Shown here: piece after piece, positions 1-7,987 of the stretch
Layout of the letters: each line of letters starts with the position of its first letter
Position numbering within the stretch: the first letter of the stretch is position 1
Virus record (IMG/VR): IMGVR_UViG_3300001596_000054
Coordinates: 1 to 28,625 of that record
Direction: 5' to 3' (one strand)
DNA length: 28,625 nucleotides
From: a virus
Program-made: the position numbers and the translations under genes
The notes under the pieces: model-generated
What the model saw: only the letters and a program-made list of their open reading frames with translations
Databases searched by the model: none
What the model was told of the DNA's origin: nothing

Positions 1-372
1 TTAGGTGCTGGCGTCCCCTGCTCTAGTTCCCCAATCAAAACCCGCGCTCACACTGCAGCCAGCCTCCTCTTCCAAACTTGCTGCAGATTCCAGCCAATCA
101 TCACGCCGTTTTCGGGTTGTGTTACAGGCATCGAGAATCACCTTCTGATGGCCAGCACCGAATAAAGAAATCACCATGGTGCGAGCAATTGCCCAGACAA
201 ACGGCTCAGCCATAGCGACAAACCGTTGGCCATGCAGTGCTAACCGGATCTGATCTGGACAAACAATCGGAGATCCGTAAATTGGAGATGCGTACCGTCT
301 AGTCTGCTGCAACGCCCAGGTTGATTTGCCGCTACAGGGCAAACCGACAGTCAGAATTAGTGTTTGTCCCAT
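1..372 (-). CDS. Small P-loop kinase, polynucleotide-kinase-like
   Basis: This 123-residue protein begins with a hydrophobic strand followed by a Walker A loop, GLPCSGKST (residues 10-18). That pattern is typical of the AAA_33 / polynucleotide 5'-kinase group, which transfers the gamma-phosphate of ATP to a nucleic acid or small molecule. A second strand, VILDACNTT (about residues 78-86), fits the substrate/Walker B region of such kinases. The protein is shorter than usual, and its C-terminal part after about residue 105 does not resemble the expected arginine-rich lid, so it may be a truncated or minimal form. The start is secure: AGGAGG lies 8 bases upstream (381-386). It is the last gene visible and sits after the tail genes, a common place for cargo genes. 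The substrate is unknown. Confidence 0.6.
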   Translation of the reverse strand: MGQTLILTVGLPCSGKSTWALQQTRRYASPIYGSPIVCPDQIRLALHGQRFVAMAEPFVWAIARTMVISLFGAGHQKVILDACNTTRKRRDDWLESAASLEEEAGCSVSAGFDWGTRAGDAST

Positions 373-401
373 GAGTATATCCTCCTATCTTCTTTCAACA
401 T

Positions 402-677
402 CTATCCCTTGAACCGCGCATAGACCGATCCAAGAGGCCGCGACACGGCCACCTGCTGTCCAACTCCCACCGCCCGCGAACTAATAAACTCACCCAACAC
501 CCGACCTCCATCCATTAAGGCAACTTCAGCTAACCCATCATCCCGCCAGCCCCGCAGTTCCCCCACCGACTGGAACTGCTGTTGATGGCGACGATAGGTC
601 TGCGCCGCCATCTGATAATGGAACGACTCATTAGCATGTCGTTGTTGCTGCGTTTTGTCAATCAAATTGGTAGTCAT
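402..677 (-). CDS. Hypothetical small tail-region protein
   Basis: I do not recognise this 91-residue protein. It has an N-terminal, charged, helix-prone part (residues 1-38, rich in Gln, His and Arg) and a C-terminal beta-rich part with DGLAEVALMDGG, ISSRAVGVGQQV and SRPLGSVYARF. That second part resembles the N-terminal 90 residues of its upstream neighbour (680..1831), which has a similar spacing of HY, DG, S..A and S..G motifs. The two genes therefore seem to share a small domain. It follows its neighbour by 2 bases and probably shares its transcript. It may be a minor distal tail component, but function is not shown. Confidence 0.65.
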   Translation of the reverse strand: MTTNLIDKTQQQRHANESFHYQMAAQTYRRHQQQFQSVGELRGWRDDGLAEVALMDGGRVLGEFISSRAVGVGQQVAVSRPLGSVYARFKG

Positions 678-679
678 AG

Positions 680-1831
680 CTATTTAGGGATAGGGAACAC
701 AAACAATATTTTGTAGCGGGTAAAATCCCACTCCCACCGAGCACCCTCCGGTTCGGGCACCGAGACGATCGCGTTGTCGAGTTTTAAGGCCCGACTCCTG
801 GCCTTGCTCGTACGATCCACATCCTCCGGATCGTACGGGGAATCCTCTGGCCTGAAAATCTGCACATCCCAGCGATGCCGCTTATTGAGCAGCGACAACT
901 GCTCAGAGCTATCCGCATTATCAATATCCTCAGAATAGGGTATGACAACCCTCGCTTCATCCGTCCAGTACGTACGCTGAAACGGCACGGCGTTAGCCGG
1001 TTCAGTCACAAACGACATGGCATTCCACTGTAATGTCGAGCGTAATCGCTCGAACCCCCAAAAGGCCGGGCCGGACTGAACAGTCCGGAATAGATGTAGG
1101 GATGTTTGGAACCTCTGTGCAGCTAGCAAAATGTGTGCATACTCGATCGCCTCACTAATGCCTGGGTCTCTCCAGGTGGTGGTCTGTTTAGTATTGACCG
1201 AGACCTTTTCCCAGACGATCTCCTGCTCTCCACCGCCTGTAAACGGCCTGAAGAAGTCATGGTAGACTAAATCGATGACGACCCCAGATTTTACAGGCGT
1301 AGCATAAATATTAACCCGCCGATATTGTAAAAAACCCTGGAGTCCAAACGTGTTGTAATCGAGCAACACCGGACTGGCTATCAGTTTTTTCTGACCCAGT
1401 CCGAAAAACCAGATATTAATCCGACTCGCATGAGTCGGAAACGGTAGATTTGGCGGATAGGGCCCTTGATAAAAAATTTCGTCAACCTCGACAAATTCCA
1501 GATACACGACTCCGATGTGCTCGTTAACCGTATGTCCTGGCAATCGGATCGGCTCCACTGCTCTGGGTGCAGGTCGTGCATCCACAAACCCACCAGACAA
1601 CTCGATCGCGCTATCCCTGGCGATTGCTCCATTAGTCAGGGAGCGACCTACTGCGATAGGCTCATTTCCCAAAGTCTCCACCAGCAGCCGACCATCCGCC
1701 CCGATACCCCGATACAACGCGGGTTTTGGAGCATCATCGCTCTCCAGTTTCGCAGCAGCCACATCCGCATAGTGGCCAGCCTCCGACTGTGCGCGGCGAA
1801 TCTGTGTCTGTTGAGTCAGGGTCAACTTCAC
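680..1831 (-). CDS. Putative distal tail / tail tip protein
   Basis: This 383-residue protein was not recognised by family. Residues 1-95 form a small beta-rich domain similar to the whole of the next gene product (402..677). The rest is beta-rich with many aromatic residues and no membrane segment or signal peptide, as expected for a structural tail component. It starts at a GTG that overlaps the stop of the upstream gene (GTGA, 1828-1831). Three strong inverted repeats lie in its coding sequence: 809-837 (10-bp arms), 1071-1088 (8-bp arms) and 1420-1439 (8-bp arms). The position after tape measure and hub-like genes supports a role at the tail tip or in receptor contact, by inference only. 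Confidence 0.6.
   Translation of the reverse strand: MKLTLTQQTQIRRAQSEAGHYADVAAAKLESDDAPKPALYRGIGADGRLLVETLGNEPIAVGRSLTNGAIARDSAIELSGGFVDARPAPRAVEPIRLPGHTVNEHIGVVYLEFVEVDEIFYQGPYPPNLPFPTHASRINIWFFGLGQKKLIASPVLLDYNTFGLQGFLQYRRVNIYATPVKSGVVIDLVYHDFFRPFTGGGEQEIVWEKVSVNTKQTTTWRDPGISEAIEYAHILLAAQRFQTSLHLFRTVQSGPAFWGFERLRSTLQWNAMSFVTEPANAVPFQRTYWTDEARVVIPYSEDIDNADSSEQLSLLNKRHRWDVQIFRPEDSPYDPEDVDRTSKARSRALKLDNAIVSVPEPEGARWEWDFTRYKILFVFPIPK
809..837. repeat. Inverted repeat inside a tail gene
   Basis: CGTACGATCC (809-818) and its exact reverse complement GGATCGTACG (828-837) are separated by 9 bases, giving a strong hairpin inside the coding region of 680..1831. It encodes a Tyr-Asp-Pro / Asp-Arg-Thr stretch in frame. 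Confidence 0.8.
1420..1439. repeat. Inverted repeat inside a tail gene
   Basis: TCCGACTC and GAGTCGGA face each other across GCAT, giving 8-bp arms with a 4-base loop. It is in frame within 680..1831 and encodes FPTHASR. A similar hairpin, CCGGACTG-AA-CAGTCCGG, lies at 1071-1088 in the same gene. Confidence 0.8.
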
Positions 1832-2493
1832 AGACCGCCCCCCCAGTCTCCAAACTGATAAGACGACTCATAGCTAACATCGGCAGACGCGGCATCGCCG
1901 ATCAGGGTCAACGGTTTCTCATGGACATCCAGAATAAAGCCATCTGCTACAACCAATCGGTACTCATCGGTTGCTGCTACGGCATTCAAATTGATTTGAG
2001 TGGAGCCTGTTTCGTCGAATAGCCGAACTGCATCAGGCGACGCGACTTGTACATAATAGCGGGTTAATTCAGCAATCCCGAACCAAGTGGTGGTACCCAG
2101 CTCCTGAACAAAAATCACATGCTGACCAGTCGTCAAACCATGGGCAGGCAAGGAGACCTCATTCGCAACAGCGTCTACCGCATCCCCATCAAACACAATT
2201 GGAGCCAGAGCACTGCTTCTGGCAATCAGGATCAGACGATTGAACTGAACATCGCCGCCACTGGCTGAGAAACTCAGTAACTGAGAGACCACCTCCCGTT
2301 TATTGGTGACATCAAACATGGACGCCAGATCAACAGGTTGCCGGGAAATGTAGGGCAATTCGGTAGCCAATACCTCCAGCGAGGTTGAATCCAGGTTTAC
2401 TGCCCCTCGACCCAGTGTTGCATAGACAGGCCCCATGCTGCCTTTGATTGCCACTGCAACCTCACCCAAATATTGTTCGCGAACAGAGACCAT
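1828..2493 (-). CDS. Putative tail protein with HGLTTG motif
   Basis: This 221-residue protein has, around residues 115-165, the string AHGLTTGQHVIFVQ followed by RYYVQVASPDAVRLFD. That pattern (HGLttGd...YYV...d.frL) recurs in small beta domains of phage tail and fibre proteins. The N-terminal 90 residues contain no recognised motif. There is no signal peptide and no membrane segment. The start at 2493 is supported by AGGAGG at 2501-2506, which overlaps the stop of the upstream 697-residue gene. It overlaps the next gene by GTGA. It is likely a structural protein of the distal tail; the exact role is unknown. Confidence 0.65.
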   Translation of the reverse strand: MVSVREQYLGEVAVAIKGSMGPVYATLGRGAVNLDSTSLEVLATELPYISRQPVDLASMFDVTNKREVVSQLLSFSASGGDVQFNRLILIARSSALAPIVFDGDAVDAVANEVSLPAHGLTTGQHVIFVQELGTTTWFGIAELTRYYVQVASPDAVRLFDETGSTQINLNAVAATDEYRLVVADGFILDVHEKPLTLIGDAASADVSYESSYQFGDWGGGL

Positions 2494-2504
2494 AAAACAT
2501 CCTC

Positions 2505-4598
2505 CTAAATGATTGTTGATCGAGATGCTCGTACCAGAACCGCACCCTTCACCACATCAGTAGATCGGGATGCCCTCACCAGAGTGCGATGTGCTGACAT
2601 TTCGGGTAGTTGTAGCGGGTAGGGATAGACCGTAGATCGAGATGCCCTCACCAGAGTGCGCCGCGATCTCGAAATGCTCCGCCGCAGTTGGGTAGAACCC
2701 ACCGACACAGGCACCCCTACCGCGCCCGGATCGTTGACAGCCAGGGTCTGAAACCCCAGATAATCCCCCAAACCTGACAGCACCGCCTCCGTCCGGTTGA
2801 AGCCGAATTCGAGCGAATTAGCCCGGTACAGTTTGCGAATACCGTCAACAACGACGGAAAAGTAGAAGTTTGGGCTATACAGACCTTGCAGTAGAGCATC
2901 CGGGATATCCCAGGTAAACCGACAACCCCACCGTGCCGCGACCTGGGTGGTGCCCTCGATTGCAGCGATGCGCTGCAACTGCTGCTCAGAGACAGCATAG
3001 GGCACTCTGACCGTATGGGGTCGCGGCTCCCCAAACCCAGGCTCGAAATGCGCCTCGGCTTTGAGGAAAACCTCCTCACGCTCAAAAGCTGGCGGTAGCG
3101 TATCCGGGGCTGGTGGATTGGCCTGTCCAGAATTGCTGATGGTCACGCGCCGACCGTTTTGGGGGGGATGTACCAGGGCTGTCGCTGCAAACGGATCCTC
3201 AACTCCCTCAACCGATGAAGGGTTTGCCTGCGCCACAGGCAGGCGTTCGTCGCGGACGTGTTTGAATTCGTTTTTTCGTAATTCCTGCCAGGTCAGTTCT
3301 AGAGACTGACTGGGAACCAATTGCGTCGGATCCACACCTCCATATTCAGCCTCTGGAACGATGTCGCCGATGGGTGACAGTTGCAGCAACCGATCGCGGA
3401 TCGGTCGATCCCTATGGTCATAAAAAATTTCTTGCTCAGATCGAACAGCATCTATCAGCAGCTTTAGCTGTATAGACTCTGGACTCTGGGCCGCAATCCA
3501 GGATGCCAGCGCTGCACCATAGGGTCGTTGTTCGGTTATCGAAACCAAACGTTTTTTACCCCCTGCCGCCGCTGACTCGTAGAGCCAGGTTTCTTCAACA
3601 ACAGACGATGTGGTGGGTACCAATTCATCGGTATTTTCGATGCCCAAGAGTTCGTAAATAGAGTTGGGAATCACCAGGCCCCGAGGCTGCTGTACGGTAA
3701 TTCTTCGCGTCCGTCTGCGTCCGGAAATCGTCTCTCGCTCGTCACGACTCTCCAACAGGATGATGCCATTGCCCAGTGCTGGATTAACGACCGACGCCTG
3801 CCCATAGCTGCGACTCCGGTCGCGGCGTCGGGTCTGGGTTTTAACCACCTTAACCGCCTGCCCTACGGCTAAAATCCTGTCTTTTGGGACAATTGGCGAT
3901 TGATTGGGTTCGAACTCTCGTTCGGACTGGCCAACAGTCCTCTCAATGATGGGGACTGGCTCGGTTGCCAGAATCCGCTCTAGCGGCTCCGTTCTGACTG
4001 CACCGCTAGCAGACTGCCACAGCGCCGCCAGCCCCCCATAGGCCAGCTGTGCGGCCTGCTGAAGATAACCGCCCTGTTGTTTGGGCAGGGGATAGTCCAG
4101 GGGATACAGCAGGATTGGATCGACCAGGGCTGGTACCCCTAGATGCACGAACAGGTTGTTAATAATGGCACTACGAATCAGTGCCGATCCCATCTGCACC
4201 CCGTCGTGGGAACCATCGGAATCATCATAATCGGCGGCAGTCAAGGCACAGCCGACCTGTAGCTCGATCCGCCGCGCCTGCCCTGGCGCTGGTGTACCCG
4301 GCGACTGGGGCGGCTCCAATAACTGCAGGGCATGGGGAAATGGCCACAATACCCCAGCCGTATCGCTGATGTGCAACTCGATCGGTGTCCCCCGCCGCCA
4401 CAGGTGAGGATTGAGCAGACTGTCCAAGTCCCATGGTGGGGTAGCCGTATCGACTAATGCGATCGTGCCGCGACATTGAATTAGTCCCGATCCCTCTGCT
4501 AGCCGCGAGATCGAGAGTAGAATCGTATCGATCTGTTCTGACCAATCGGCCCCACCGATTTTAAGGATGTTGTGTCGTGCAGTTAGATCGAGAGTCAT
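2505..4598 (-). CDS. Putative tail hub / large distal tail protein
   Basis: This 697-residue protein is the largest after the tape measure. Its position (second gene after the tape measure) matches the hub or Tal-type protein of siphophages. Residues 1-90, with ADWSEQIDTILLSISRL, CRGTIAL and RRGTPIELHISD, look like the beta-barrel start of phage tail hub proteins. The middle is mixed alpha/beta and the region 460-540 is proline-rich and probably flexible. The final 60 residues carry three copies of (T)LVRASRST separated by unrelated linkers, after an Arg/Ser-rich segment, so the C-terminus is repetitive and very basic. It starts by ATGA overlap with 4595..5092. Family assignment is by context; no peptidase motif was identified. 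Confidence 0.6.
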   Translation of the reverse strand: MTLDLTARHNILKIGGADWSEQIDTILLSISRLAEGSGLIQCRGTIALVDTATPPWDLDSLLNPHLWRRGTPIELHISDTAGVLWPFPHALQLLEPPQSPGTPAPGQARRIELQVGCALTAADYDDSDGSHDGVQMGSALIRSAIINNLFVHLGVPALVDPILLYPLDYPLPKQQGGYLQQAAQLAYGGLAALWQSASGAVRTEPLERILATEPVPIIERTVGQSEREFEPNQSPIVPKDRILAVGQAVKVVKTQTRRRDRSRSYGQASVVNPALGNGIILLESRDERETISGRRRTRRITVQQPRGLVIPNSIYELLGIENTDELVPTTSSVVEETWLYESAAAGGKKRLVSITEQRPYGAALASWIAAQSPESIQLKLLIDAVRSEQEIFYDHRDRPIRDRLLQLSPIGDIVPEAEYGGVDPTQLVPSQSLELTWQELRKNEFKHVRDERLPVAQANPSSVEGVEDPFAATALVHPPQNGRRVTISNSGQANPPAPDTLPPAFEREEVFLKAEAHFEPGFGEPRPHTVRVPYAVSEQQLQRIAAIEGTTQVAARWGCRFTWDIPDALLQGLYSPNFYFSVVVDGIRKLYRANSLEFGFNRTEAVLSGLGDYLGFQTLAVNDPGAVGVPVSVGSTQLRRSISRSRRTLVRASRSTVYPYPLQLPEMSAHRTLVRASRSTDVVKGAVLVRASRSTII
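2515..2660. repeat. Three-copy direct repeat encoding LVRASRST
   Basis: Copies at 2560-2588 and 2632-2660 are 29 bases long and differ at one base (72-base spacing). A more diverged copy lies at 2515-2543. All spacings are multiples of three, so the frame is kept. On the minus strand each encodes LVRASRST at the C-terminus of the 697-residue tail protein. Confidence 0.88.
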
Positions 4599-5092
4599 GG
4601 CAGCACCCTATCCGTTTCTTGGAGAATGAACTGAGCAGCCCACGAATAGTCTCGTTCGTCGATTCGCAGTTTGCCGACGAAGTGGGCATTGAACAGGGCC
4701 GGGTAAGCGATCTGGCTGGCGGGTAAGCTCCACTCGCTACCGCCAGACGCAATCCCTCGACTGCGCGGCGTATCCTCGATTAGGGGACGGTTGCGATCGA
4801 CTACCAACACGTTTGGGTGTGGGCGGGTGTCCTGGAATTTGGTGTAGATCTGATCCAGTGCCAGAACCTCTTCAGCCACCGTAAAGGCAGCATCGATTTC
4901 CCAGACAAATTTCCAGGGATATAGAGGGCCGGTACTGACACTGCTGCCCGCTGCAGAATACTGCAGGCTGGCCACCTCGATCGGTTGCCGCACATAGCTG
5001 CTGGTGCGGAAATCGACGCAGGTCACTGACAGGCCACCCAGTTGCAACTGGATCGAGCCATCTATCCCTGGAACTACAGCAGCATAGTTCAC
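4595..5092 (-). CDS. Putative distal tail protein (Dit-like by position)
   Basis: A 165-residue protein directly follows the tape measure gene, with its GTG start overlapping the tape measure stop (GTGA, 5089-5092). It is beta-rich, with strands such as SIQLQLGGLSVTCVDF and WKFVWEIDAAFTVA, and has no membrane segment. In flexible-tailed phages this slot usually holds the distal tail protein that joins tube and tip; I infer that role from position only. No family motif was recognised. Confidence 0.6.
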   Translation of the reverse strand: MNYAAVVPGIDGSIQLQLGGLSVTCVDFRTSSYVRQPIEVASLQYSAAGSSVSTGPLYPWKFVWEIDAAFTVAEEVLALDQIYTKFQDTRPHPNVLVVDRNRPLIEDTPRSRGIASGGSEWSLPASQIAYPALFNAHFVGKLRIDERDYSWAAQFILQETDRVLP

Positions 5093-7983
5093 AGCCGTGC
5101 CCTCCTCACCGACTGTTGCTTCAGCGTGGACAGGATCTCTCCCAAATTGCCCACCGCGTTAGAGTCCTGTATCGTCACGCTACGCGGGCTACGCAATGAC
5201 TCACCAATCGTATCCCGAATCTCTGCCAACAGTTTTTCCTGTTCCCCACCCCGAGCCGTTTGTAGCCGGGGAACCAGTGCCGACACCTGAAACGACTGCA
5301 GCCCCTGCAACTGCTGCAAGAGGCCAGAAACCTCCTCAAATCCATTCAGATTGAGCCGCCTTAAAAAAGAGATATTATCCTGCAAGCCGCGCTGCAAGCC
5401 TACGGCTAGCAGATTGAGGCCCCGATCGCCACCCCGCCGTGCCGCATCGTTGAACGCTGCATTGGACAAACGGAAATCTGCCTGCGTTTTCGAATTTGTC
5501 AGTTCGACTCGTTCGCTAATAACACGCCTGTCCTCCTGCGATCGTGCCGACGACCGATTCGATTTGGCTTCCGCCTGTTGTTTGGTGCGTAGCTGTTTCG
5601 TACCCTCATCGCTAATCTGACGTTCAATCGCCAGCTCAGCCTGTTTTGCCCGCGAAACCGTCTCCTGAATTTTGACGTTTTGTTGTGCGAGATCAATATC
5701 CTGTCTCCTTAAATCTAGCTGGGTCTGCAGCTGTTCGAGCTGCCGTTGCGATTCGCCTGCTAGCTGCGCCTCTGCCAGGGTCTGGGCAGTCTGCGACTCT
5801 GCCAGCTGTGCGGCCACCAGTTGCCGCTGGGACTCAATTTTGGCGATCTGGGTCTCAACCGTTAGCTGCGCCGACTGGGCCGCCAGTCGCTCTTGTTCAT
5901 GCTCGATCTGCAGCTCGATTTGTTCGGATCGCAGTCGTTCGGCCTGCTGGCTGCGACCCGCCGCCTCAGCCTGCTGCAGTTGCGTGTCCAGGCGAGCCTG
6001 TTCCAGGCGCTGTTGGGCCTGCTGTACCCCAACCAGCGCCTGCAATTGGGTTAGTTGACCGCTGAGTCCCGACGCGCGGCCTCCCAGGGCACCGGACTGT
6101 TGCTCTAGCTGATTTTGCAGCGGTGAAAACTGCTGTTGGACTAGCTCCTGCCCTCTCTGGCGTTGCAATTCCAGCCGTTTGCGTTCTTGCTCGATTCGCA
6201 ACCTGTCGATTTGCTCGGCGAGTCTTAATTCCTTGTCGGCGGCATCTTGAGTCGAAACTAGCCGCTGCTGTTGTAGCTGCTGCAGTTTGGCCAGCTCTGT
6301 TTGTTTCTGGGCGATCAGCTGCTCAGAGGATCTGAAGCGGGCCTGCTGTATCTGCTGCTGTATCTGTTCCTCACTCTGTAATTCCAGAGCGCCGCGTCGC
6401 CGGATAGCTAGAATCTGACCATCCAGGGAACGATTCAGCGCCGCCTCGGTTTTGCGATTTTCACCCTCGAAAGTTTTCAGCGCCTCACGGCTGGCATCGG
6501 CCTGGGCCTTAGCCTGGGCCTGGGCAATTTCTTCAGCAGATTTCACCCGCTGCTGGGCAATTTTCTGGCTAGTTTTTTCCTGCTCATCAGCAGCGCGGGA
6601 ACGTTGCCGCGCCAGTTCCTGCACTGCCTTCTCTTCAGTTTTCGCGGCTTGCTCGATCGCTTTTGCCGCGCCGCCGCCGCCAGAGTCACGCTCTGGCTGT
6701 GCGCCAAAATTAGCTAGCCGTTTACCAACGTCGCCTGCGAAAAACACTCCCGGCCCTGCAAACGGTACCTGAGCAAGGTTGCGTAGCTGCGGCGGCAAAT
6801 TGTTGGCGAATCCTTCGATGCGGCTAACAACGCCACCAATCAGGCTGGCCAGTTTGATTAACCCGGCAACGGCGTCAATCACCTGCGTCAAAAAATCCGC
6901 CATACCGCTCGCCATCTCGGCGATCAGTTGGGGATTTTCCCGCAAGAATTCAGTCAGCGAACGTAGACCTGCAGCCACCTGTCCCAGGGCAACATCGGCG
7001 ACTTCAGCCAGGGCCTGACCCAGTGCCTCGGCCAACTCTGGGTTACCTTCCAGGGTCGTCTTGAGTTCAGCGCTGGCCGCTGCCAGCAGATCCAGGTTTT
7101 TAGACTGCGTCCCTGCTGTTACCAGGGCATCGCTCAACAGGTTGACACCCCCGGCCAGAGCTGGGTCGATCGCTCTACCGATCGCGACCTGTGCCCTGCC
7201 AATGCGTTCTTGCAGGGTATCGTAGGCTCCGACCAATCCTTGAGCCGCTGCCCTGGCTAGCCCATCGTATCTCTTCTCAAGGGTGGCAACCAGCGCGTCC
7301 TGGGCCTCAAACAGCCGCCCCTGTTCGGCCAGTCCCTTAATCAGTCTTTCGTTCTCGGCATCCAAGCCACCAACTGCCCTGGACAGCCGACCCAGGTTTT
7401 TGACGGGATCGTCGAGGGCTCTACCCAACAGTCTGATATTTTGTTCCGCGTTGCCAGACACCTCGCTGATGTCGAGTGCCAGTTCTGGCGCGGCCCGGAA
7501 TGCCCGACGCGAGATGTTCTCGAACGCGAGCAGCGACCGGCCCATGCCAATAACCTGATCGCGGTTACTGAGGGTTGCCTCTCCCAGGGCAATACCCATC
7601 TCGTCCAGTTCGCTCGCTGTAATTTGAGCCGTATCACCAGCCAGCGCAACCTGTTGGTCGACGACTCGCATAGCGCGGGCATGGCTATTAGCCGCCTCTG
7701 CAGCCTTGCCCAGACTGTCTATGGCTGCCGACCCTAACCGCTGTAGACCATCAATCGCAAAATCCAGCAGGCGCTGACCAATGCCCTGAGCGATGCCCTG
7801 CATCAGTGAATTACCCTGCCGCTCCAGCGCCCCTAGTTCATCGCGGGCACGGCTCGTGTCTATATCAACATCGATGCCGATGTCTTTGAAGGAAGATTTG
7901 ATTTTGCGGGCAGACGCCTCGGCATCCGCGCCCAGCTGTTCGCGGGCGATCCGAAGTTTTATTTCTACCGTGTTGCCGCGCAT
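5089..7983 (-). CDS. Tail length tape measure protein
   Basis: The tape measure protein sets tail length and is threaded through the tail tube during assembly. The 964-residue product has an N-terminal conserved region (about residues 85-290) with RAFRAAPELALDISEV, LGRALDDPVKNLGRLSRA and LVATLEKRYDGLARAAAQG, the signature of the prophage tail length tape measure family (PF06791-type). Hydrophobic segments lie at about 330-400. A long Gln/Glu/Arg/Ala-rich coiled-coil stretch (about 430-840) follows, then a short globular end. About 964 residues would suit a tail of roughly 140 nm by the usual 1.5 angstrom per residue rule. It lies between the frameshifted chaperone genes and the distal tail genes, as in lambda-type tails. 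The ribosome-binding site is weak, so coupling to G-T translation (stop at 7988) is likely. Confidence 0.92.
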   Translation of the reverse strand: MRGNTVEIKLRIAREQLGADAEASARKIKSSFKDIGIDVDIDTSRARDELGALERQGNSLMQGIAQGIGQRLLDFAIDGLQRLGSAAIDSLGKAAEAANSHARAMRVVDQQVALAGDTAQITASELDEMGIALGEATLSNRDQVIGMGRSLLAFENISRRAFRAAPELALDISEVSGNAEQNIRLLGRALDDPVKNLGRLSRAVGGLDAENERLIKGLAEQGRLFEAQDALVATLEKRYDGLARAAAQGLVGAYDTLQERIGRAQVAIGRAIDPALAGGVNLLSDALVTAGTQSKNLDLLAAASAELKTTLEGNPELAEALGQALAEVADVALGQVAAGLRSLTEFLRENPQLIAEMASGMADFLTQVIDAVAGLIKLASLIGGVVSRIEGFANNLPPQLRNLAQVPFAGPGVFFAGDVGKRLANFGAQPERDSGGGGAAKAIEQAAKTEEKAVQELARQRSRAADEQEKTSQKIAQQRVKSAEEIAQAQAKAQADASREALKTFEGENRKTEAALNRSLDGQILAIRRRGALELQSEEQIQQQIQQARFRSSEQLIAQKQTELAKLQQLQQQRLVSTQDAADKELRLAEQIDRLRIEQERKRLELQRQRGQELVQQQFSPLQNQLEQQSGALGGRASGLSGQLTQLQALVGVQQAQQRLEQARLDTQLQQAEAAGRSQQAERLRSEQIELQIEHEQERLAAQSAQLTVETQIAKIESQRQLVAAQLAESQTAQTLAEAQLAGESQRQLEQLQTQLDLRRQDIDLAQQNVKIQETVSRAKQAELAIERQISDEGTKQLRTKQQAEAKSNRSSARSQEDRRVISERVELTNSKTQADFRLSNAAFNDAARRGGDRGLNLLAVGLQRGLQDNISFLRRLNLNGFEEVSGLLQQLQGLQSFQVSALVPRLQTARGGEQEKLLAEIRDTIGESLRSPRSVTIQDSNAVGNLGEILSTLKQQSVRRARL

Positions 7984-7987
7984 TTAT

